The notes beneath the pieces were generated by a model. That model was not told the DNA's origin and did no database searches. It saw nothing but the letters and a program-made list of their open reading frames with translations. From Brevibacterium sediminis (GTDB lineage Bacteria > Actinomycetota > Actinomycetes > Actinomycetales > Brevibacteriaceae), in contig NZ_JABKDD010000001.1 of NCBI RefSeq assembly GCF_013623905.1, forward strand, positions 558,001-622,000: a stretch of DNA of 64,000 nucleotides, read 5' to 3'. Below, piece by piece: positions 43,923 to 53,501 of this stretch; position 1 is the first letter of the stretch; each line of letters opens with the position of its first letter. Both the position numbers and the translations under genes were made by a program.

Positions 43923-46900
43923 TGGCCGCTATCACCTCACGCACGACCAGCGTCCCGGAGGCCACCTCTCGGTTCCTCCATGAGCTCGATGAGCTCCTCG
44001 GCGTCCCTCTGGCCACTGATTCGCGGTTCGTTGATCTCCTCATGGCAACCCCGGATCCGCATGGAGCGGCGCTGGGTCTGCTGCGCGTGATCGAGGCCGC
44101 AGGGGAGGGTTCCGCGGCCCTGCTGGACGGAGTGCGGACCGGATCGAAGAGCGAACTGGCCGAGGACGAACTCAACCGCCCCCTCCTGGCCCGGCTCCTC
44201 GCGGTCGTCGGCACCTCGGAGGCGATGGTCGACCATCTGGTCCGGCATCCCGACTCCCTGCCGCTGCTGCTCGTTCCCGACCCGTTCCTGCTGATCTCCA
44301 CGCCTGCCGCCTCGGCGGTATCCCTGCGAGCAGAGATGCTCACGGTCCTCGGTGCGGACCCCGAGGACCCGGCTCCGCGCGCGACTGTGACCGGAGATGA
44401 CGGGGTCAAGGCGCTGCGAAGGAACTACCGGGATGCGGTGCTTCGCCTCGTCGCCGATGATCTGTCGGCGGAGTCTCCTGACGAAATCGTCGACCATGTC
44501 ATGGCAGTCCTCTCCGACCTGGCCGCCGCTGCCCTCGACGCGGCGCTGGCCATCGCACGAGCCGAACTCGACGAGGCGGCCGACATCCGTCTGGCGGTCA
44601 TCGCCTTGGGTAAGACCGGAGCACGAGAACTCAACTACGTCTCCGATGTCGATGTCGTCTTCGTTCTCGATTCCGCCGAGACCGAAGGGGCCAGGAGCCT
44701 GGCCACCGACCTCGCCCAACGCATGCGCGGCATCCTCTCCGATGCCGGTGGTGAGCCTGCACTGTGGGAAGTCGATACGGCGCTGCGCCCCGAAGGCAAA
44801 GCCGGTGCGCTCGTGCGTACGCTCTCGGAGTTCGAGCACTATTACGCCGATATCGCGGAGAACTGGGAATTCCAGGCCCTCCTCAAGGCCCGACCGGTTG
44901 CCGGCGATGTCGCAGTGGGGGAGGCGTTCTCCCAGTCGCTCCTGCCCTTGGTCTGGCAGGCGGCCAGCCGTCCCGGCTTCATCGACGGGATCCGTGCGAT
45001 GCGTCGGCGCGTCGTCGACCTCATCCCGGCGGTCGAAGCCCCGCGTCAGATCAAACTGGGTCGCGGCGGTTTGCGTGATGTCGAGTTCTCCGCACAGATG
45101 CTCCAGCTCGTCCATGGACGCAATGATGAGGACATCCGCACCCCGAATACGCTCGTCGCCCTCGGTGAACTCGGAGAACATGGCTATATCGGGCAGCAGG
45201 ACGCCTCCGTCTTCTCCACTGCATACCGGTTCATGCGTGTCGTCGAACACCGAGTGCAGATCCCGAGGATGATGCGCAATGCGCTCATCCCCGATGATGA
45301 AGCCAAACTTCGGTCGTTGGCCCGTTCCGTCTTCCGGTCCGGATCTCGGACCGGGGATCGCCTCGAAGAGGCCCGCCGCGACTATGCCAAACAAGTCACC
45401 CGCCTCCACGAACAGATCTTCTATCGGCCCATCCTCGAGGCGGCTGTCGGCGTCCACGGCGCCGTCGTCGATGCACAGAAGCGCGGGTCGAGCCTGCAGG
45501 CTGCCGCCGACCGTCTTCAGGCGTTCGGATACGTGGACCCACAAGGAGCTTTGGGCCATATCAAGGCGCTGACGACTGGGATGTCACGCACTGCCATGGT
45601 CATCAAGCAGGTGCTTCCGGCCCTGCTCGATTGGTTCTCCGATGGAGTCGAGCCCGACCGAGCACTGCTGGCCTTCCGCCGGCTGAGCGAATCGCTGTCC
45701 TCCTCCGGCTGGTTCCTCAAGATGCTCCGCGACTCCGGTCTGGCGGCCAAATCTGTGGCCGAAGTGCTCTCCCTGTCCGGATATGCGACGGAACTTCTGC
45801 TGCGCCAGCCCGCCGCTGTCGCCTGGTTGGACCGCCACGAGAACCTCGAGGCCCGTGACTTGGAGATTCTCAATGCTGAGGTCGATGGACTGCTCAAGCG
45901 CCATGGCGCCGAGGCGGTGACTCCGATCCGTGAGACCTACAGCCGTGAACTTCTGCGGATCGCGTTGCGCGACGTCCTCGGGGTCGGGGACCGAGTCGCC
46001 ATACCCGGTGATCTCTCCGACCTCATGGACCTGGCGGTCAGAGGTGCCCTGCAGGCGGTGCGAGCAGACCTCGACGGGCCCGAGACCCCGGACTACGAAT
46101 TCGCAATCATCGCCATGGGCCGGTGGGGCGGACGGGAGATCGGCTACTTCTCGGACGCCGATGCGATGTTCGTCTACCGTCCCATGTCAGACGACCTCGA
46201 CGCCGAGGCGCGCGGAAGACTGAGCAAGCACGTGACGAAGGTGGCCCTCCAGCTGTCGACTCGCCTCAAGGCCAGCGAAGGCGCTCAAGGGGTCGATCTC
46301 GATGCTGATCTGCGTCCGGAGGGCAAGAATGGCCCCTTGGTGCGCAGCTTCTCGTCTTACCAGGCCTATTACGCAAAGTGGTCCCAACCATGGGAGGCGC
46401 AGGCGCTGCTGCGGGCCAGGCCGGTGGCAGGCGATGACGGCCTCATCGCCGACTACCTGGCGCTTATCGATCCGCTGCGCTATCCCTCGGAGATGCCGCA
46501 GAAGGCACTGACGCAGGTGCGCACTCTCAAGGCGCGGATGGAAGACGAGCGACTGCCGCGCAATGCCGATAAGCGCCGACATCTCAAGCTCGGCCGGGGC
46601 AGCCTCTCCGATGTCGAATGGACCGTTCAGCTACTGCAGCTCCAGCACGGGCATCAGGTGGAAGGGCTGCGCACGACCTCGACGCTGACGGCCCTCGACG
46701 TGGCCGCTGACGGGGGTCTGCTGCCGACCGAGGATGCCGAACAGCTGGCCGCTGCCTGGCAGCTGGCCACTGATGTGCGTTCGGCCGTGATGCTCTTCCG
46801 TGGGCGCACCGCCGAGTCGCTGCCGGCCGATCATACCGAGCTCGAGGCCACAGCCCGCCTGCTCGGTTATCCGGCTGGGGCGGGCCATGACCTCGAAGAC

Positions 46901-46963
46901 GACTATCTGCGCACCACCAGGCACGCACGTTCAGTGATGGAACACCGCTTCTACGACTTCTGA
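43922..46963 (+). CDS. glnE: Glutamine synthetase adenylyl-transferase / -removase
   Basis: 1013 residues. Adds or removes AMP on glutamine synthetase according to nitrogen status. Two nucleotidyltransferase domains: the N-terminal one (de-adenylylation) with VIALGKTGARELNYVSDVDVVF near residue 240, and the C-terminal one (adenylylation) with GRWGGREIGYFSDADAMF near residue 745. ATG 43922 overlaps the glnA2 stop; GTG 43919 is an alternative. Its likely target is GlnA1 (48659-50083), which keeps the tyrosine site. Confidence 0.96.
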   Translation: MAAITSRTTSVPEATSRFLHELDELLGVPLATDSRFVDLLMATPDPHGAALGLLRVIEAAGEGSAALLDGVRTGSKSELAEDELNRPLLARLLAVVGTSEAMVDHLVRHPDSLPLLLVPDPFLLISTPAASAVSLRAEMLTVLGADPEDPAPRATVTGDDGVKALRRNYRDAVLRLVADDLSAESPDEIVDHVMAVLSDLAAAALDAALAIARAELDEAADIRLAVIALGKTGARELNYVSDVDVVFVLDSAETEGARSLATDLAQRMRGILSDAGGEPALWEVDTALRPEGKAGALVRTLSEFEHYYADIAENWEFQALLKARPVAGDVAVGEAFSQSLLPLVWQAASRPGFIDGIRAMRRRVVDLIPAVEAPRQIKLGRGGLRDVEFSAQMLQLVHGRNDEDIRTPNTLVALGELGEHGYIGQQDASVFSTAYRFMRVVEHRVQIPRMMRNALIPDDEAKLRSLARSVFRSGSRTGDRLEEARRDYAKQVTRLHEQIFYRPILEAAVGVHGAVVDAQKRGSSLQAAADRLQAFGYVDPQGALGHIKALTTGMSRTAMVIKQVLPALLDWFSDGVEPDRALLAFRRLSESLSSSGWFLKMLRDSGLAAKSVAEVLSLSGYATELLLRQPAAVAWLDRHENLEARDLEILNAEVDGLLKRHGAEAVTPIRETYSRELLRIALRDVLGVGDRVAIPGDLSDLMDLAVRGALQAVRADLDGPETPDYEFAIIAMGRWGGREIGYFSDADAMFVYRPMSDDLDAEARGRLSKHVTKVALQLSTRLKASEGAQGVDLDADLRPEGKNGPLVRSFSSYQAYYAKWSQPWEAQALLRARPVAGDDGLIADYLALIDPLRYPSEMPQKALTQVRTLKARMEDERLPRNADKRRHLKLGRGSLSDVEWTVQLLQLQHGHQVEGLRTTSTLTALDVAADGGLLPTEDAEQLAAAWQLATDVRSAVMLFRGRTAESLPADHTELEATARLLGYPAGAGHDLEDDYLRTTRHARSVMEHRFYDF

Positions 46964-47041
46964 TTCTCCAGGTGCGGCAGTCCGCCTACGTGCGATCTGC
47001 CGCTCCCGGTCATCGGCCGAATCAGCTGACAGTTGATGTGC

Positions 47042-48511
47042 TCAGTCGTCGAATTCGAGTCCGAGCAGGGCGTTTTCGACCACCTCGGGCAGGGCGGGGT
47101 GGATCCAGTACTGGCCGGTTGCCACCTCGTCGGCTTTCTGGCCGAAGGCCATGGCCTGGATGAGCGGTTGAATGAGCATCGAGGCTTCGTGACCGACGAT
47201 ATGAGCGCCGAGGATGCGCCTGGTGCTGCGATCGGCGATGATCTTCACGATTCCCGGATCATCGGCCATCGCCCAACCGTAGGCGACATCGGAGAACTTC
47301 TGCACCTTGATCGTGACGTCGTGTCCGGCATCAATGGCCTCTGCTTCGGTCATGCCCACATAGGCGACCTGTGGGGAGGAGAAGACGGCACCGGGAACGG
47401 CATGGTGATTGACTGCGGCGAGGTCGTTCCCCCGAGCACTGCCGGGCAACCCTGCGGCAACGTCTGCGGCCAGATTGCGGCCGACGATCTTCGCTTCGTG
47501 GTTGGCGACGTGTTTGAGCTGGTGGGGTGAGGAGATGTCTCCGAGAGCGAATACTCCGGGAACGGGCTGACCGCCCGAGAGGACTCTTTGGTGCTCGTCC
47601 ACGGACAGGCGGTTGCCGTCGGTGATGTCGAAACCGGCGGCCTCGACGTCGAGCTCGGCGGTGTTGGGAACCCTTCCCGTGGCCACGAGCAATCCGTCGG
47701 CGGTGATCGTCTCCGGCAGGTCCGCCTCGGCGAGGCGGCCGCTGGGTTCGAGGGTCAATGTGACTTCACCGTCGGCGATGTCGATCTGCTTGGACTGAGC
47801 ACCGTGGAGGACGGTGTGGGAGGAGTCGAAGATGCGAGTGAACTCGTCGGCGGCCTCCTCGTCGATATTGCCCAGGAGGCGGGGGCCGCGGGCGAGGACG
47901 GTCACCTCGGTGCCGAGGGCGGCGAAGACGTGGGCGAATTCCATGGCGATGATCCCGGAGCCGATGATGACCAGTCGCTTCGGCTGTGCGGCGCGGCGCA
48001 TCACCGTGTTCGATGTGAACACCGGATAGTCATCGGTGTCGATGCGGGCTGAGTCGAGCCCGGCGATGTCGGGGATGATCGGGTGGGCGCCGGCGGCGAT
48101 GACGATGCGTTCGGCGGTGATCTCCTCACCGGAGGCGGTGCGCACGGTCTTCTGCCCGGTGAAGTGAACATGTTCAGCGACAACGGTGATATTGGGCTGG
48201 CGGTCGCTGCTGCGGTACTCGCGTCCTCCGGATTCGATCGCGTCGATGCGGGAGAAGATGCGGTCCTGGAGTCCGGCCCAATCCACTTTCGGGTGGGTCG
48301 AGGTGAGGTTGTATCGATCGGCTTGGGCGGCCTGCTCGGCGAGGGTGGCGGGGTAGACGAACATCTTCGTCGGGATGCACCCGACGTTGAGGCAGGTACC
48401 GCCGAAGTGCCATTCCTCGGCGATGGCGGTCTTCAGTCCGGCGAACCGCTTGTCGAGGAACATGTTTCCCGATCCGGTGCCGATGAGCAGCAGGTCATAA
48501 TGCGTCAAAGT
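47042..48511 (-). CDS. mtr: Mycothione reductase
   Basis: About 489 residues, FAD/NADPH disulfide reductase that keeps mycothiol reduced. FAD motif LLLIGTGSGNMFLDKRF, redox-active pair GGTCLNVGCIPTK (about Cys39/Cys44), NAD(P) motif IIGSGIIAMEFAHVF, C-terminal active His in YWIHPALPEVVENAL. GSGN instead of GGGPGG is typical of mycothione reductase. The start is TTG 48511 with GGAGGG 7 nt upstream. An independent sign of an actinobacterium. Confidence 0.92.
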   Translation of the reverse strand, partial: TLTHYDLLLIGTGSGNMFLDKRFAGLKTAIAEEWHFGGTCLNVGCIPTKMFVYPATLAEQAAQADRYNLTSTHPKVDWAGLQDRIFSRIDAIESGGREYRSSDRQPNITVVAEHVHFTGQKTVRTASGEEITAERIVIAAGAHPIIPDIAGLDSARIDTDDYPVFTSNTVMRRAAQPKRLVIIGSGIIAMEFAHVFAALGTEVTVLARGPRLLGNIDEEAADEFTRIFDSSHTVLHGAQSKQIDIADGEVTLTLEPSGRLAEADLPETITADGLLVATGRVPNTAELDVEAAGFDITDGNRLSVDEHQRVLSGGQPVPGVFALGDISSPHQLKHVANHEAKIVGRNLAADVAAGLPGSARGNDLAAVNHHAVPGAVFSSPQVAYVGMTEAEAIDAGHDVTIKVQKFSDVAYGWAMADDPGIVKIIADRSTRRILGAHIVGHEASMLIQPLIQAMAFGQKADEVATGQYWIHPALPEVVENALLGLEFDD

Positions 48512-48567
48512 CCATCCCTCCGATGGTGCGTGATCCGACCGGCCGCGTCGACGGCCGCAGAGCCGAA

Positions 48568-48599
48568 AGGGCGCCACGGGTGATAACCCGTGACGCCCT
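48568..48599 (-). terminator. Terminator after glnA1
   Basis: Stem AGGGCG-x-CACGGGT / ACCCGTG-x-CGCCCT (7+6 bp with one mismatch, loop GATA), 60 bp beyond the glnA1 stop and upstream of mtr. Confidence 0.75.
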
Positions 48600-48658
48600 C
48601 ACTCTATTCCACCCGGCGGCGGGATCTCAGTTCACCTGGAATCGACCGCCGACCGAGG

Positions 48659-50083
48659 TCAGAGTGCGTAGTAGAGCTCGAACTCGGTCGGTGTCGGACG
48701 CAGACGAGCAACATCGAGTTCGTTCTCACGCTTGATGCGGATCCACGTCTCGATGAGGTCGGGAGTGAACACATCGCCGGCGGTGAGGAAGTCGTGGTCC
48801 TTCTCGAGCTCGTTGAGCGCCTCGTCGAGGGTGCCGGGGACGAGCTTGATGTCCTTGGCCTCCTCGGGCGGGAGCTCGTAGAGGTCCTTGTCGATGGGCT
48901 CCGGCGGTTCGATGCGGTTGCGGATACCGTCGAGCCCGGCCATGAGCTGGGCCGAGAAGGCGAGGTAGGGGTTCGACGAGGGGTCCGGAACGCGGAACTC
49001 GAGCCGTTTGGCCTTCGGCGAGGATCCGGTCACCGGAATGCGGATCGCGGCAGAACGGTTGCGCGCGGAGTAGACGAGATTGACCGGAGCCTCATAGCCG
49101 GGCACCAGGCGGCGGTAGGAGTTGATAGTCGGGTTCGTGAACGCCAGCACCGCGCCGGCGTGCTCGATGAGTCCGCCGATGTACCAGCGAGCCAGGTCGG
49201 AGAGCCCGCCGTAGCCGTTCTCGTCGTAGAACAGCGGCTCGCCGTTCTTCCACAGCGACTGGTGGCAGTGCATGCCGGAGCCGTTGTCGTCGAAGAGCGG
49301 CTTGGGCATGAAGGTCGCGGACTTGCCGAGCTCGAAAGCGGTGTTCTTGATCACGTACTTGAAGTCGAGCAGCTGATCGCCTGCGTGCTGGAGCGTCTTG
49401 AACTTGTAGTTGATCTCCTGCTGACCGGCGGTGCCGACCTCATGGTGCGCCCGCTCCATCTCGAAGCCGATCTCCTCGAGCGTCAGCGACATCTTGTCGC
49501 GGACATCTGCGTACTGATCCTGCGGCGAGACCGGGAAGTAGCCGCCCTTGAACGGGGTCTTGTAGCCCTGGTTTCCGCCGACCTCATCAGAGCCGGTGTT
49601 CCACGCAGCTTCCTGTGAGCCGATCTTGTAGAAGCTGCCGCCGGGAGTGTTCTCGTAGCGGATGGAGTCGAAGAGGTAGAACTCGGCCTCGGCGCCGAAG
49701 AAGACAGTGTCGGCGATCCCAGTGGATTCGAGGTAGGCCTCGGCCTTGGCCGCGACCTGCCGGGGATCGCGGGAGTAGGGCTCATCGGTGAACGGATCGA
49801 CGATCGAGTGCGTGACGACCAGCGTCTTGGCCTCACGGAAGGGGTCGATGTACGCGGAGGTGACATCGGCCAGCAGTTTCATATCGGATTCGTGGATGCC
49901 CTGGAAGCCTGTGATGGAGGACCCGTCGAAGAGCAGACCTTCGGTGATCTCCTCGGTGCCGTATGAGGCGGCGGGGAGATTGAAGTGCTGGACCACACCG
50001 GGCAGGTCGCAGAACCGGACATCGACGAATTTGACGTCATTGTCCGATATGTAGTTGACGAGTTCTTCAGCAGACGAGAACAC
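48659..50083 (-). CDS. glnA1: Glutamine synthetase, type I beta (GlnA1)
   Basis: 474 residues, the main ammonia-assimilating enzyme. Motifs: [58 protein letters not shown]. The adenylylation tyrosine is in [10 protein letters not shown] (about residue 402), the target of GlnE encoded two genes away. GTG 50083 follows AGGAGA. Upstream, a direct repeat ATGTTTC (50170-50187) is a candidate nitrogen-regulator site. Confidence 0.96.
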   Translation of the reverse strand: MFSSAEELVNYISDNDVKFVDVRFCDLPGVVQHFNLPAASYGTEEITEGLLFDGSSITGFQGIHESDMKLLADVTSAYIDPFREAKTLVVTHSIVDPFTDEPYSRDPRQVAAKAEAYLESTGIADTVFFGAEAEFYLFDSIRYENTPGGSFYKIGSQEAAWNTGSDEVGGNQGYKTPFKGGYFPVSPQDQYADVRDKMSLTLEEIGFEMERAHHEVGTAGQQEINYKFKTLQHAGDQLLDFKYVIKNTAFELGKSATFMPKPLFDDNGSGMHCHQSLWKNGEPLFYDENGYGGLSDLARWYIGGLIEHAGAVLAFTNPTINSYRRLVPGYEAPVNLVYSARNRSAAIRIPVTGSSPKAKRLEFRVPDPSSNPYLAFSAQLMAGLDGIRNRIEPPEPIDKDLYELPPEEAKDIKLVPGTLDEALNELEKDHDFLTAGDVFTPDLIETWIRIKRENELDVARLRPTPTEFELYYAL

Positions 50084-50169
50084 TTAGGTCTCCTAGTTCG
50101 TGTACGGTGGCCGTTTGTCCTGACCACGGTCAATCTTAGTCGCCGAAGAATGAAGTGGTGATGTCGACC

Positions 50170-50187
50170 ATGTTTCGGGCATGTTTC
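50170..50187. promoter_or_regulatory. Direct repeat upstream of glnA1
   Basis: ATGTTTC-GGGC-ATGTTTC, 11-nt period, i.e. GAAACAT twice on the glnA1 strand, 87-104 bp before its start. GlnR boxes in actinobacteria contain GAAAC half-sites, but with other spacing, so the assignment is open. Confidence 0.35.
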
Positions 50188-50214
50188 CTGAGGATCCACT
50201 CAGGCCGGATTTCG

Positions 50215-50220
50215 TAGGCT
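50215..50220 (+). promoter_or_regulatory. -10 box of leaderless RDD gene
   Basis: TAGGCT, 6 nt (GGGGGA) before GTG 50227. Confidence 0.45.
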
Positions 50221-50226
50221 GGGGGA

Positions 50227-50667
50227 GTGATCAATCGTGACGACCTTGGTTCCTGGCTCGAAGGACCCCGGTTCGACAGGGAAGAAGACGACTGGCCCGG
50301 AAAGCGGCTGGGTCTGCCTGTCAACGGCTCGCATTCTCTGGCCCCGGCGTGGAAGCGAATCCTCGCCCTGCTCGTCGACTGGCTGATGTGTCTGGCGATC
50401 GCCAATCTCATCGATCCGGCGAATCCGATCCTCGCGCCCGCGTTCTTCGCCCTCGAGAATTTCGTGCTCGTGGGAACTCTCGGGTATTCGGTTGGCCATC
50501 GTCTCTTTGGCATCGAAGTCCGGCGCCTCGACGGCCACGTGCCGGGACTGATCAAGTCGCTCATCCGCGCCGTTCTCGTCGTGCTCGTCATTCCGGCGCT
50601 CATCTTCAACCGCGACAACCGCGGAGTCCACGACCTTGCGGCAGGAACCGTCATCCTCCGCCGCTGA
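50227..50667 (+). CDS. RDD family membrane protein
   Basis: 146 residues. After a 40-residue hydrophilic start come about three helices; the motif WKRILALLVDWLMCLAIANL carries the R-D pair, and the later conserved IFNRDNRGVHDLAAGTVIL closes the domain. RDD proteins are small membrane proteins of unsettled function, some proposed as ion transporters. In other actinobacteria an RDD gene commonly lies next to glnA1, as here. Confidence 0.88.
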   Translation: MINRDDLGSWLEGPRFDREEDDWPGKRLGLPVNGSHSLAPAWKRILALLVDWLMCLAIANLIDPANPILAPAFFALENFVLVGTLGYSVGHRLFGIEVRRLDGHVPGLIKSLIRAVLVVLVIPALIFNRDNRGVHDLAAGTVILRR

Positions 50668-50671
50668 CCTC

Positions 50672-50741
50672 CCAATTGCTACCTGACGGCGGCCCAGCAA
50701 CCTCGCGCGAGGTTGCTGGGCCGCCGTCAGGTAGCAATTGG
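50672..50741. repeat. 70-bp perfect palindrome, copy 2 of a repeated element
   Basis: Two perfect 35-nt half-sites, centre CCTCGC|GCGAGG between 50706 and 50707. The inner 56 bp (50679-50734) are identical to 40849-40904. The outer 7 bp on each side (CCAATTG / CAATTGG) differ from copy 1 but differ symmetrically, so pairing is kept. Lies 4 bp after the RDD stop, between convergent genes. Confidence 0.95.
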
Positions 50742-50763
50742 AGGGGAATACACGGGGAATGGG

Positions 50764-50798
50764 AAGCGGCGCCGACTCTCGTTGAGTCGGCGCCGCTT
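50764..50798. terminator. Terminator, DUF4191 side
   Basis: Perfect 15-bp stem AAGCGGCGCCGACTC / GAGTCGGCGCCGCTT, loop TCGTT, 42 bp beyond the DUF4191 stop. Independent of the palindrome 22 bp away. Confidence 0.85.
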
Positions 50799-50840
50799 TC
50801 TTTCGCCTCGGCCGAGGGGTTTCGGCGGAGGGGACGCGGG

Positions 50841-51578
50841 TCAGCGTCCGCGCATCGCCTTGTGGTTCGGGCGGGCCTTGTTCGGGTCGATGCCCTTCGG
50901 GATCGGCGGGCGCGTGCCCTGCGTCCCGAGAGCAGCCAGACGATTGCGCACGGCCAGGACCTCGGCGCGGTTGAGCTTGCGCGGCAGCTTCTGCACGGCC
51001 GGGACGACCTGCTTCATCGCGAGCTGGCCCTCTTCCTTGCCACCCTGGAAGGTGTGGACCGGAACATTGGGGAGGATGCGCTCGTGGCGCTTCTTCTCCT
51101 TGGCCAGCAGCTTCGCGCTGCGTCCCTTCGGACCTTCGCTCAGCAGCACGACGCCGGCGCGACCGGTCGATCGGAACACGAGGTCGCGGCTCTTCGGATC
51201 GACGGCGATGGGCTTCTCATCCATCAGGTATCCGCGGCGGGCCGTGTTGAGAACAGCGCCGAAGGCTCCGGGCTGTCCGTCCATCTGAGCGAAAGCGGCG
51301 GTCTCGGCGAAGCGGCCGAGCATGAACATGCCCAACAGCAGACCGACCATGAAGCCGAGGATCGTCGTGAAGATCGCGGTGGTGCCGCCGATGAGCAGAC
51401 CGATCAGCAGACCGATGAGCGTGCATCCGAGGATCGCCGCAGCCAGCAGCCACGGAGTCGCTTTGTTGTGTTTAGCGGACAGCTCGTAGACCTGACGCAT
51501 CTGCGCCAGTCGGCCGGGCTTCTTGTTCGGATCCTTTGGCTTGCGCCGGAAGAGTCCCTTACGCGGTTCTTCGCTCAT
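50841..51578 (-). CDS. DUF4191 membrane protein
   Basis: 245 residues, actinobacterial family of unknown function. Basic N-terminus (EEPRKGLFRRKPKDPNKKPGRLAQMRQVYELS), two closely spaced hydrophobic helices (about 42-90), then a basic cytoplasmic domain (GYLMDEKPIAVDPKSRDLVFRSTGRAGVVLLSEG). It lies 63 bp downstream of lipA on the same strand, the usual position of this family in actinobacteria. Confidence 0.88.
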   Translation of the reverse strand: MSEEPRKGLFRRKPKDPNKKPGRLAQMRQVYELSAKHNKATPWLLAAAILGCTLIGLLIGLLIGGTTAIFTTILGFMVGLLLGMFMLGRFAETAAFAQMDGQPGAFGAVLNTARRGYLMDEKPIAVDPKSRDLVFRSTGRAGVVLLSEGPKGRSAKLLAKEKKRHERILPNVPVHTFQGGKEEGQLAMKQVVPAVQKLPRKLNRAEVLAVRNRLAALGTQGTRPPIPKGIDPNKARPNHKAMRGR

Positions 51579-51641
51579 TCTCTCACTTGCTCTTGAGGGG
51601 CGTTGCGGCGTCGCCTCCGGTAATCAGGGGGAGGCCGACGC

Positions 51642-52694
51642 TCATTGCTCAGCAGTCAAGTCTACCTCTTCGCCGGGGCCGAAGGTATCCACAACGGCCT
51701 GCGCCTCCTGCTTGGCGGGGGTGTGCTTGTCCAGGTGCGCCAGATGCGAGGGGATCTCCTCTCCGCGGCGGCGCATGGCGGTGGCCCACAGGCGTCCGGC
51801 ACGGTACGACGAACGCACGAGCGGACCCGACATGACACCGAGGAAGCCGATCTCCTCTGCAGCGTCACGCAGCATCACGAAGTCGGCGGGCTTGACCCAC
51901 CGGGTGACGGGATGGTGCCGAGGAGAGGGACGCAGGTACTGCGTGATGGTGATGAGGTCGCAGCCGGCATCGTGGAGGTCCTGCAGTGCGGAGATGATCT
52001 CGTCGTTCGTCTCACCCATCCCGAGGATGAGGTTCGATTTCGTGACCAGGCCGGCCTCGCGGGCCTGAGTGATCACCGACAGCGATCGTTCGTAGCGGAA
52101 TGCGGGACGGATGCGCTTGAAGATGCGCGGAACCGTTTCAACATTGTGCGCGAGCACTTCAGGTCGGGAGGAGAACACCTCGGCGAGCTGATCCGGCTTG
52201 GCATTGAAATCGGGGATGAGCAGCTCCACGCCGGTGCCGCGTCCGTCGACATACGAGAGGTCGTGGATCTGGCGCACGGTCTCTGCATAGAGCCAGGCGC
52301 CGCCGTCTTCGAGGTCGTCTCGTGCCACACCGGTGATCGTCGAGTAGCGCAGACCCATCTCCGCCACCGAGGCGGCCACGCGGCGAGGTTCGTCAGCGTC
52401 GAATTCAGCCGGTCGGCCGGTGTCGATCTGGCAGAAGTCACAGCGCCGGGTGCACTGTTCGCCGCCGATGAGGAAGGTCGCTTCGCGATCTTCCCAGCAT
52501 TCGAAGATGTTCGGGCAGCCTGCCTCTTCGCAGACCGTGTGCAGCTCCTGCTTGCGCACGAGCGACTTCAGTGCGGTGTATTCGGGGCCGATATGGGCCT
52601 TCGCTTTGATCCAGGCCGGCTTGTCCTCGATGGGAGTCTCGGAGTTGCGGGCTTCGACGCGGAGCATGCGGCGGCCCTCTGGTGCGATCGTCAT
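51642..52694 (-). CDS. lipA: Lipoyl synthase
   Basis: 350-residue radical-SAM enzyme that inserts two sulfurs into protein-bound octanoate. Auxiliary cluster motif [12 protein letters not shown] (about residues 54-65), SAM cluster CTRRCDFC (about 80-87), and the C-terminal RSSYRAG serine motif. ATG 52694 follows TAGGAGA; a longer in-frame start is rejected. 10 bp downstream of lipB: an operon supplying lipoate to the E2 encoded at 54980-56803 and to GcvH. Confidence 0.96.
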   Translation of the reverse strand: MTIAPEGRRMLRVEARNSETPIEDKPAWIKAKAHIGPEYTALKSLVRKQELHTVCEEAGCPNIFECWEDREATFLIGGEQCTRRCDFCQIDTGRPAEFDADEPRRVAASVAEMGLRYSTITGVARDDLEDGGAWLYAETVRQIHDLSYVDGRGTGVELLIPDFNAKPDQLAEVFSSRPEVLAHNVETVPRIFKRIRPAFRYERSLSVITQAREAGLVTKSNLILGMGETNDEIISALQDLHDAGCDLITITQYLRPSPRHHPVTRWVKPADFVMLRDAAEEIGFLGVMSGPLVRSSYRAGRLWATAMRRRGEEIPSHLAHLDKHTPAKQEAQAVVDTFGPGEEVDLTAEQ

Positions 52695-52704
52695 CTGAGT
52701 TCTC

Positions 52705-53343
52705 CTAAGCGGTGATGGTCTCGTGCAGGATTTCGTCGAGTCGCTGCGCCACATCTTCGGGAGTGACGGTCCGACCGAGCTCAGCACTGATGGACGTGGT
52801 GTCGGCGTCTGTGATCCCACACGGGATGATGGACTCATAGGCGCCGAGGTCGTTGCTGCAGTTCAGGGCCAGGCCGTGCATCGTCACGCCTTCGTGGATG
52901 CGGATGCCGATGGCACCGATCTTGCGGTCGCGACGGAGTTCGTCGCCGCGCAGCCAGACACCGGCCCGGCCCTCGATCGTGGTCGCCTCGATCTCGTATT
53001 CGGAGAGCAGTCGGATCATCGCGTCCTCGAGTTGGGACACGAAGAGTCGGACCTCTTTGGGGTCGTTGAGCTTGTAGATGCAGTAGGCGACCAGCTGTCC
53101 GGGACCGTGCCAGGTGATCTTCCCGCCGCGGTCGACGTCGATGACATCTGTGCCGTCAGTCGGTCGTTCGAAGTCCTCGGTGCGCTTGCCGGCCGTATAG
53201 ACCGGGGAATGCTCGAGGAGCAGGATCGTCGATCGACGGTCGCCGGCGAGCACTTCGTCGTGGTATCTCTTCTGCAATTCCCAAGTCTGCCGATAGTCCG
53301 AGAGGACAGGGGCGAACCCGAGCGTTTCTGTGGCCAGGGGCAT
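52705..53343 (-). CDS. lipB: Octanoyl-ACP:protein octanoyltransferase
   Basis: 212 residues. Transfers octanoate from ACP to lipoyl domains. Catalytic lysine in DRKIGAIGI and cysteine in SIIPCGI, with [17 protein letters not shown] as the binding motif. A promoter (TTGAAC, 17 bp, TAGTGT) places transcription start at the ATG: leaderless. First gene of lipB-lipA. Confidence 0.95.
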   Translation of the reverse strand: MPLATETLGFAPVLSDYRQTWELQKRYHDEVLAGDRRSTILLLEHSPVYTAGKRTEDFERPTDGTDVIDVDRGGKITWHGPGQLVAYCIYKLNDPKEVRLFVSQLEDAMIRLLSEYEIEATTIEGRAGVWLRGDELRRDRKIGAIGIRIHEGVTMHGLALNCSNDLGAYESIIPCGITDADTTSISAELGRTVTPEDVAQRLDEILHETITA

Positions 53344-53349
53344 GGCTCC

Positions 53350-53378
53350 ACACTATGACTCTTGACCCCAGTGTTCAA
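53350..53378 (-). promoter_or_regulatory. Promoter of leaderless lipB-lipA operon
   Basis: Minus strand: -35 TTGAAC (53373-53378), 17-bp spacer, -10 TAGTGT (53350-53355), 6 nt (GGAGCC), ATG 53343. Confidence 0.7.
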
Positions 53379-53423
53379 TTTGTTTCCAATCACATCTGGC
53401 GACCTCCACCGAGGCTGTGGCCC

Positions 53424-53453
53424 TTGACACATAACGACATCGGCGAGCATCAT
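53424..53453 (+). promoter_or_regulatory. Promoter of the pseudokinase-like gene
   Basis: TTGACA (53424-53429), 18-bp spacer, CATCAT (53448-53453), ~50 bp before ATG 53502. Confidence 0.4.
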
Positions 53454-53501
53454 TAAACAACACTAAATGCGACTGATCATCATCAACGGAGATGACGAAC
53501 C

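Noticed and set aside
43937..45559. 540-residue open frame on the minus strand
   Set aside because: Antisense of glnE, which is complete and well supported.
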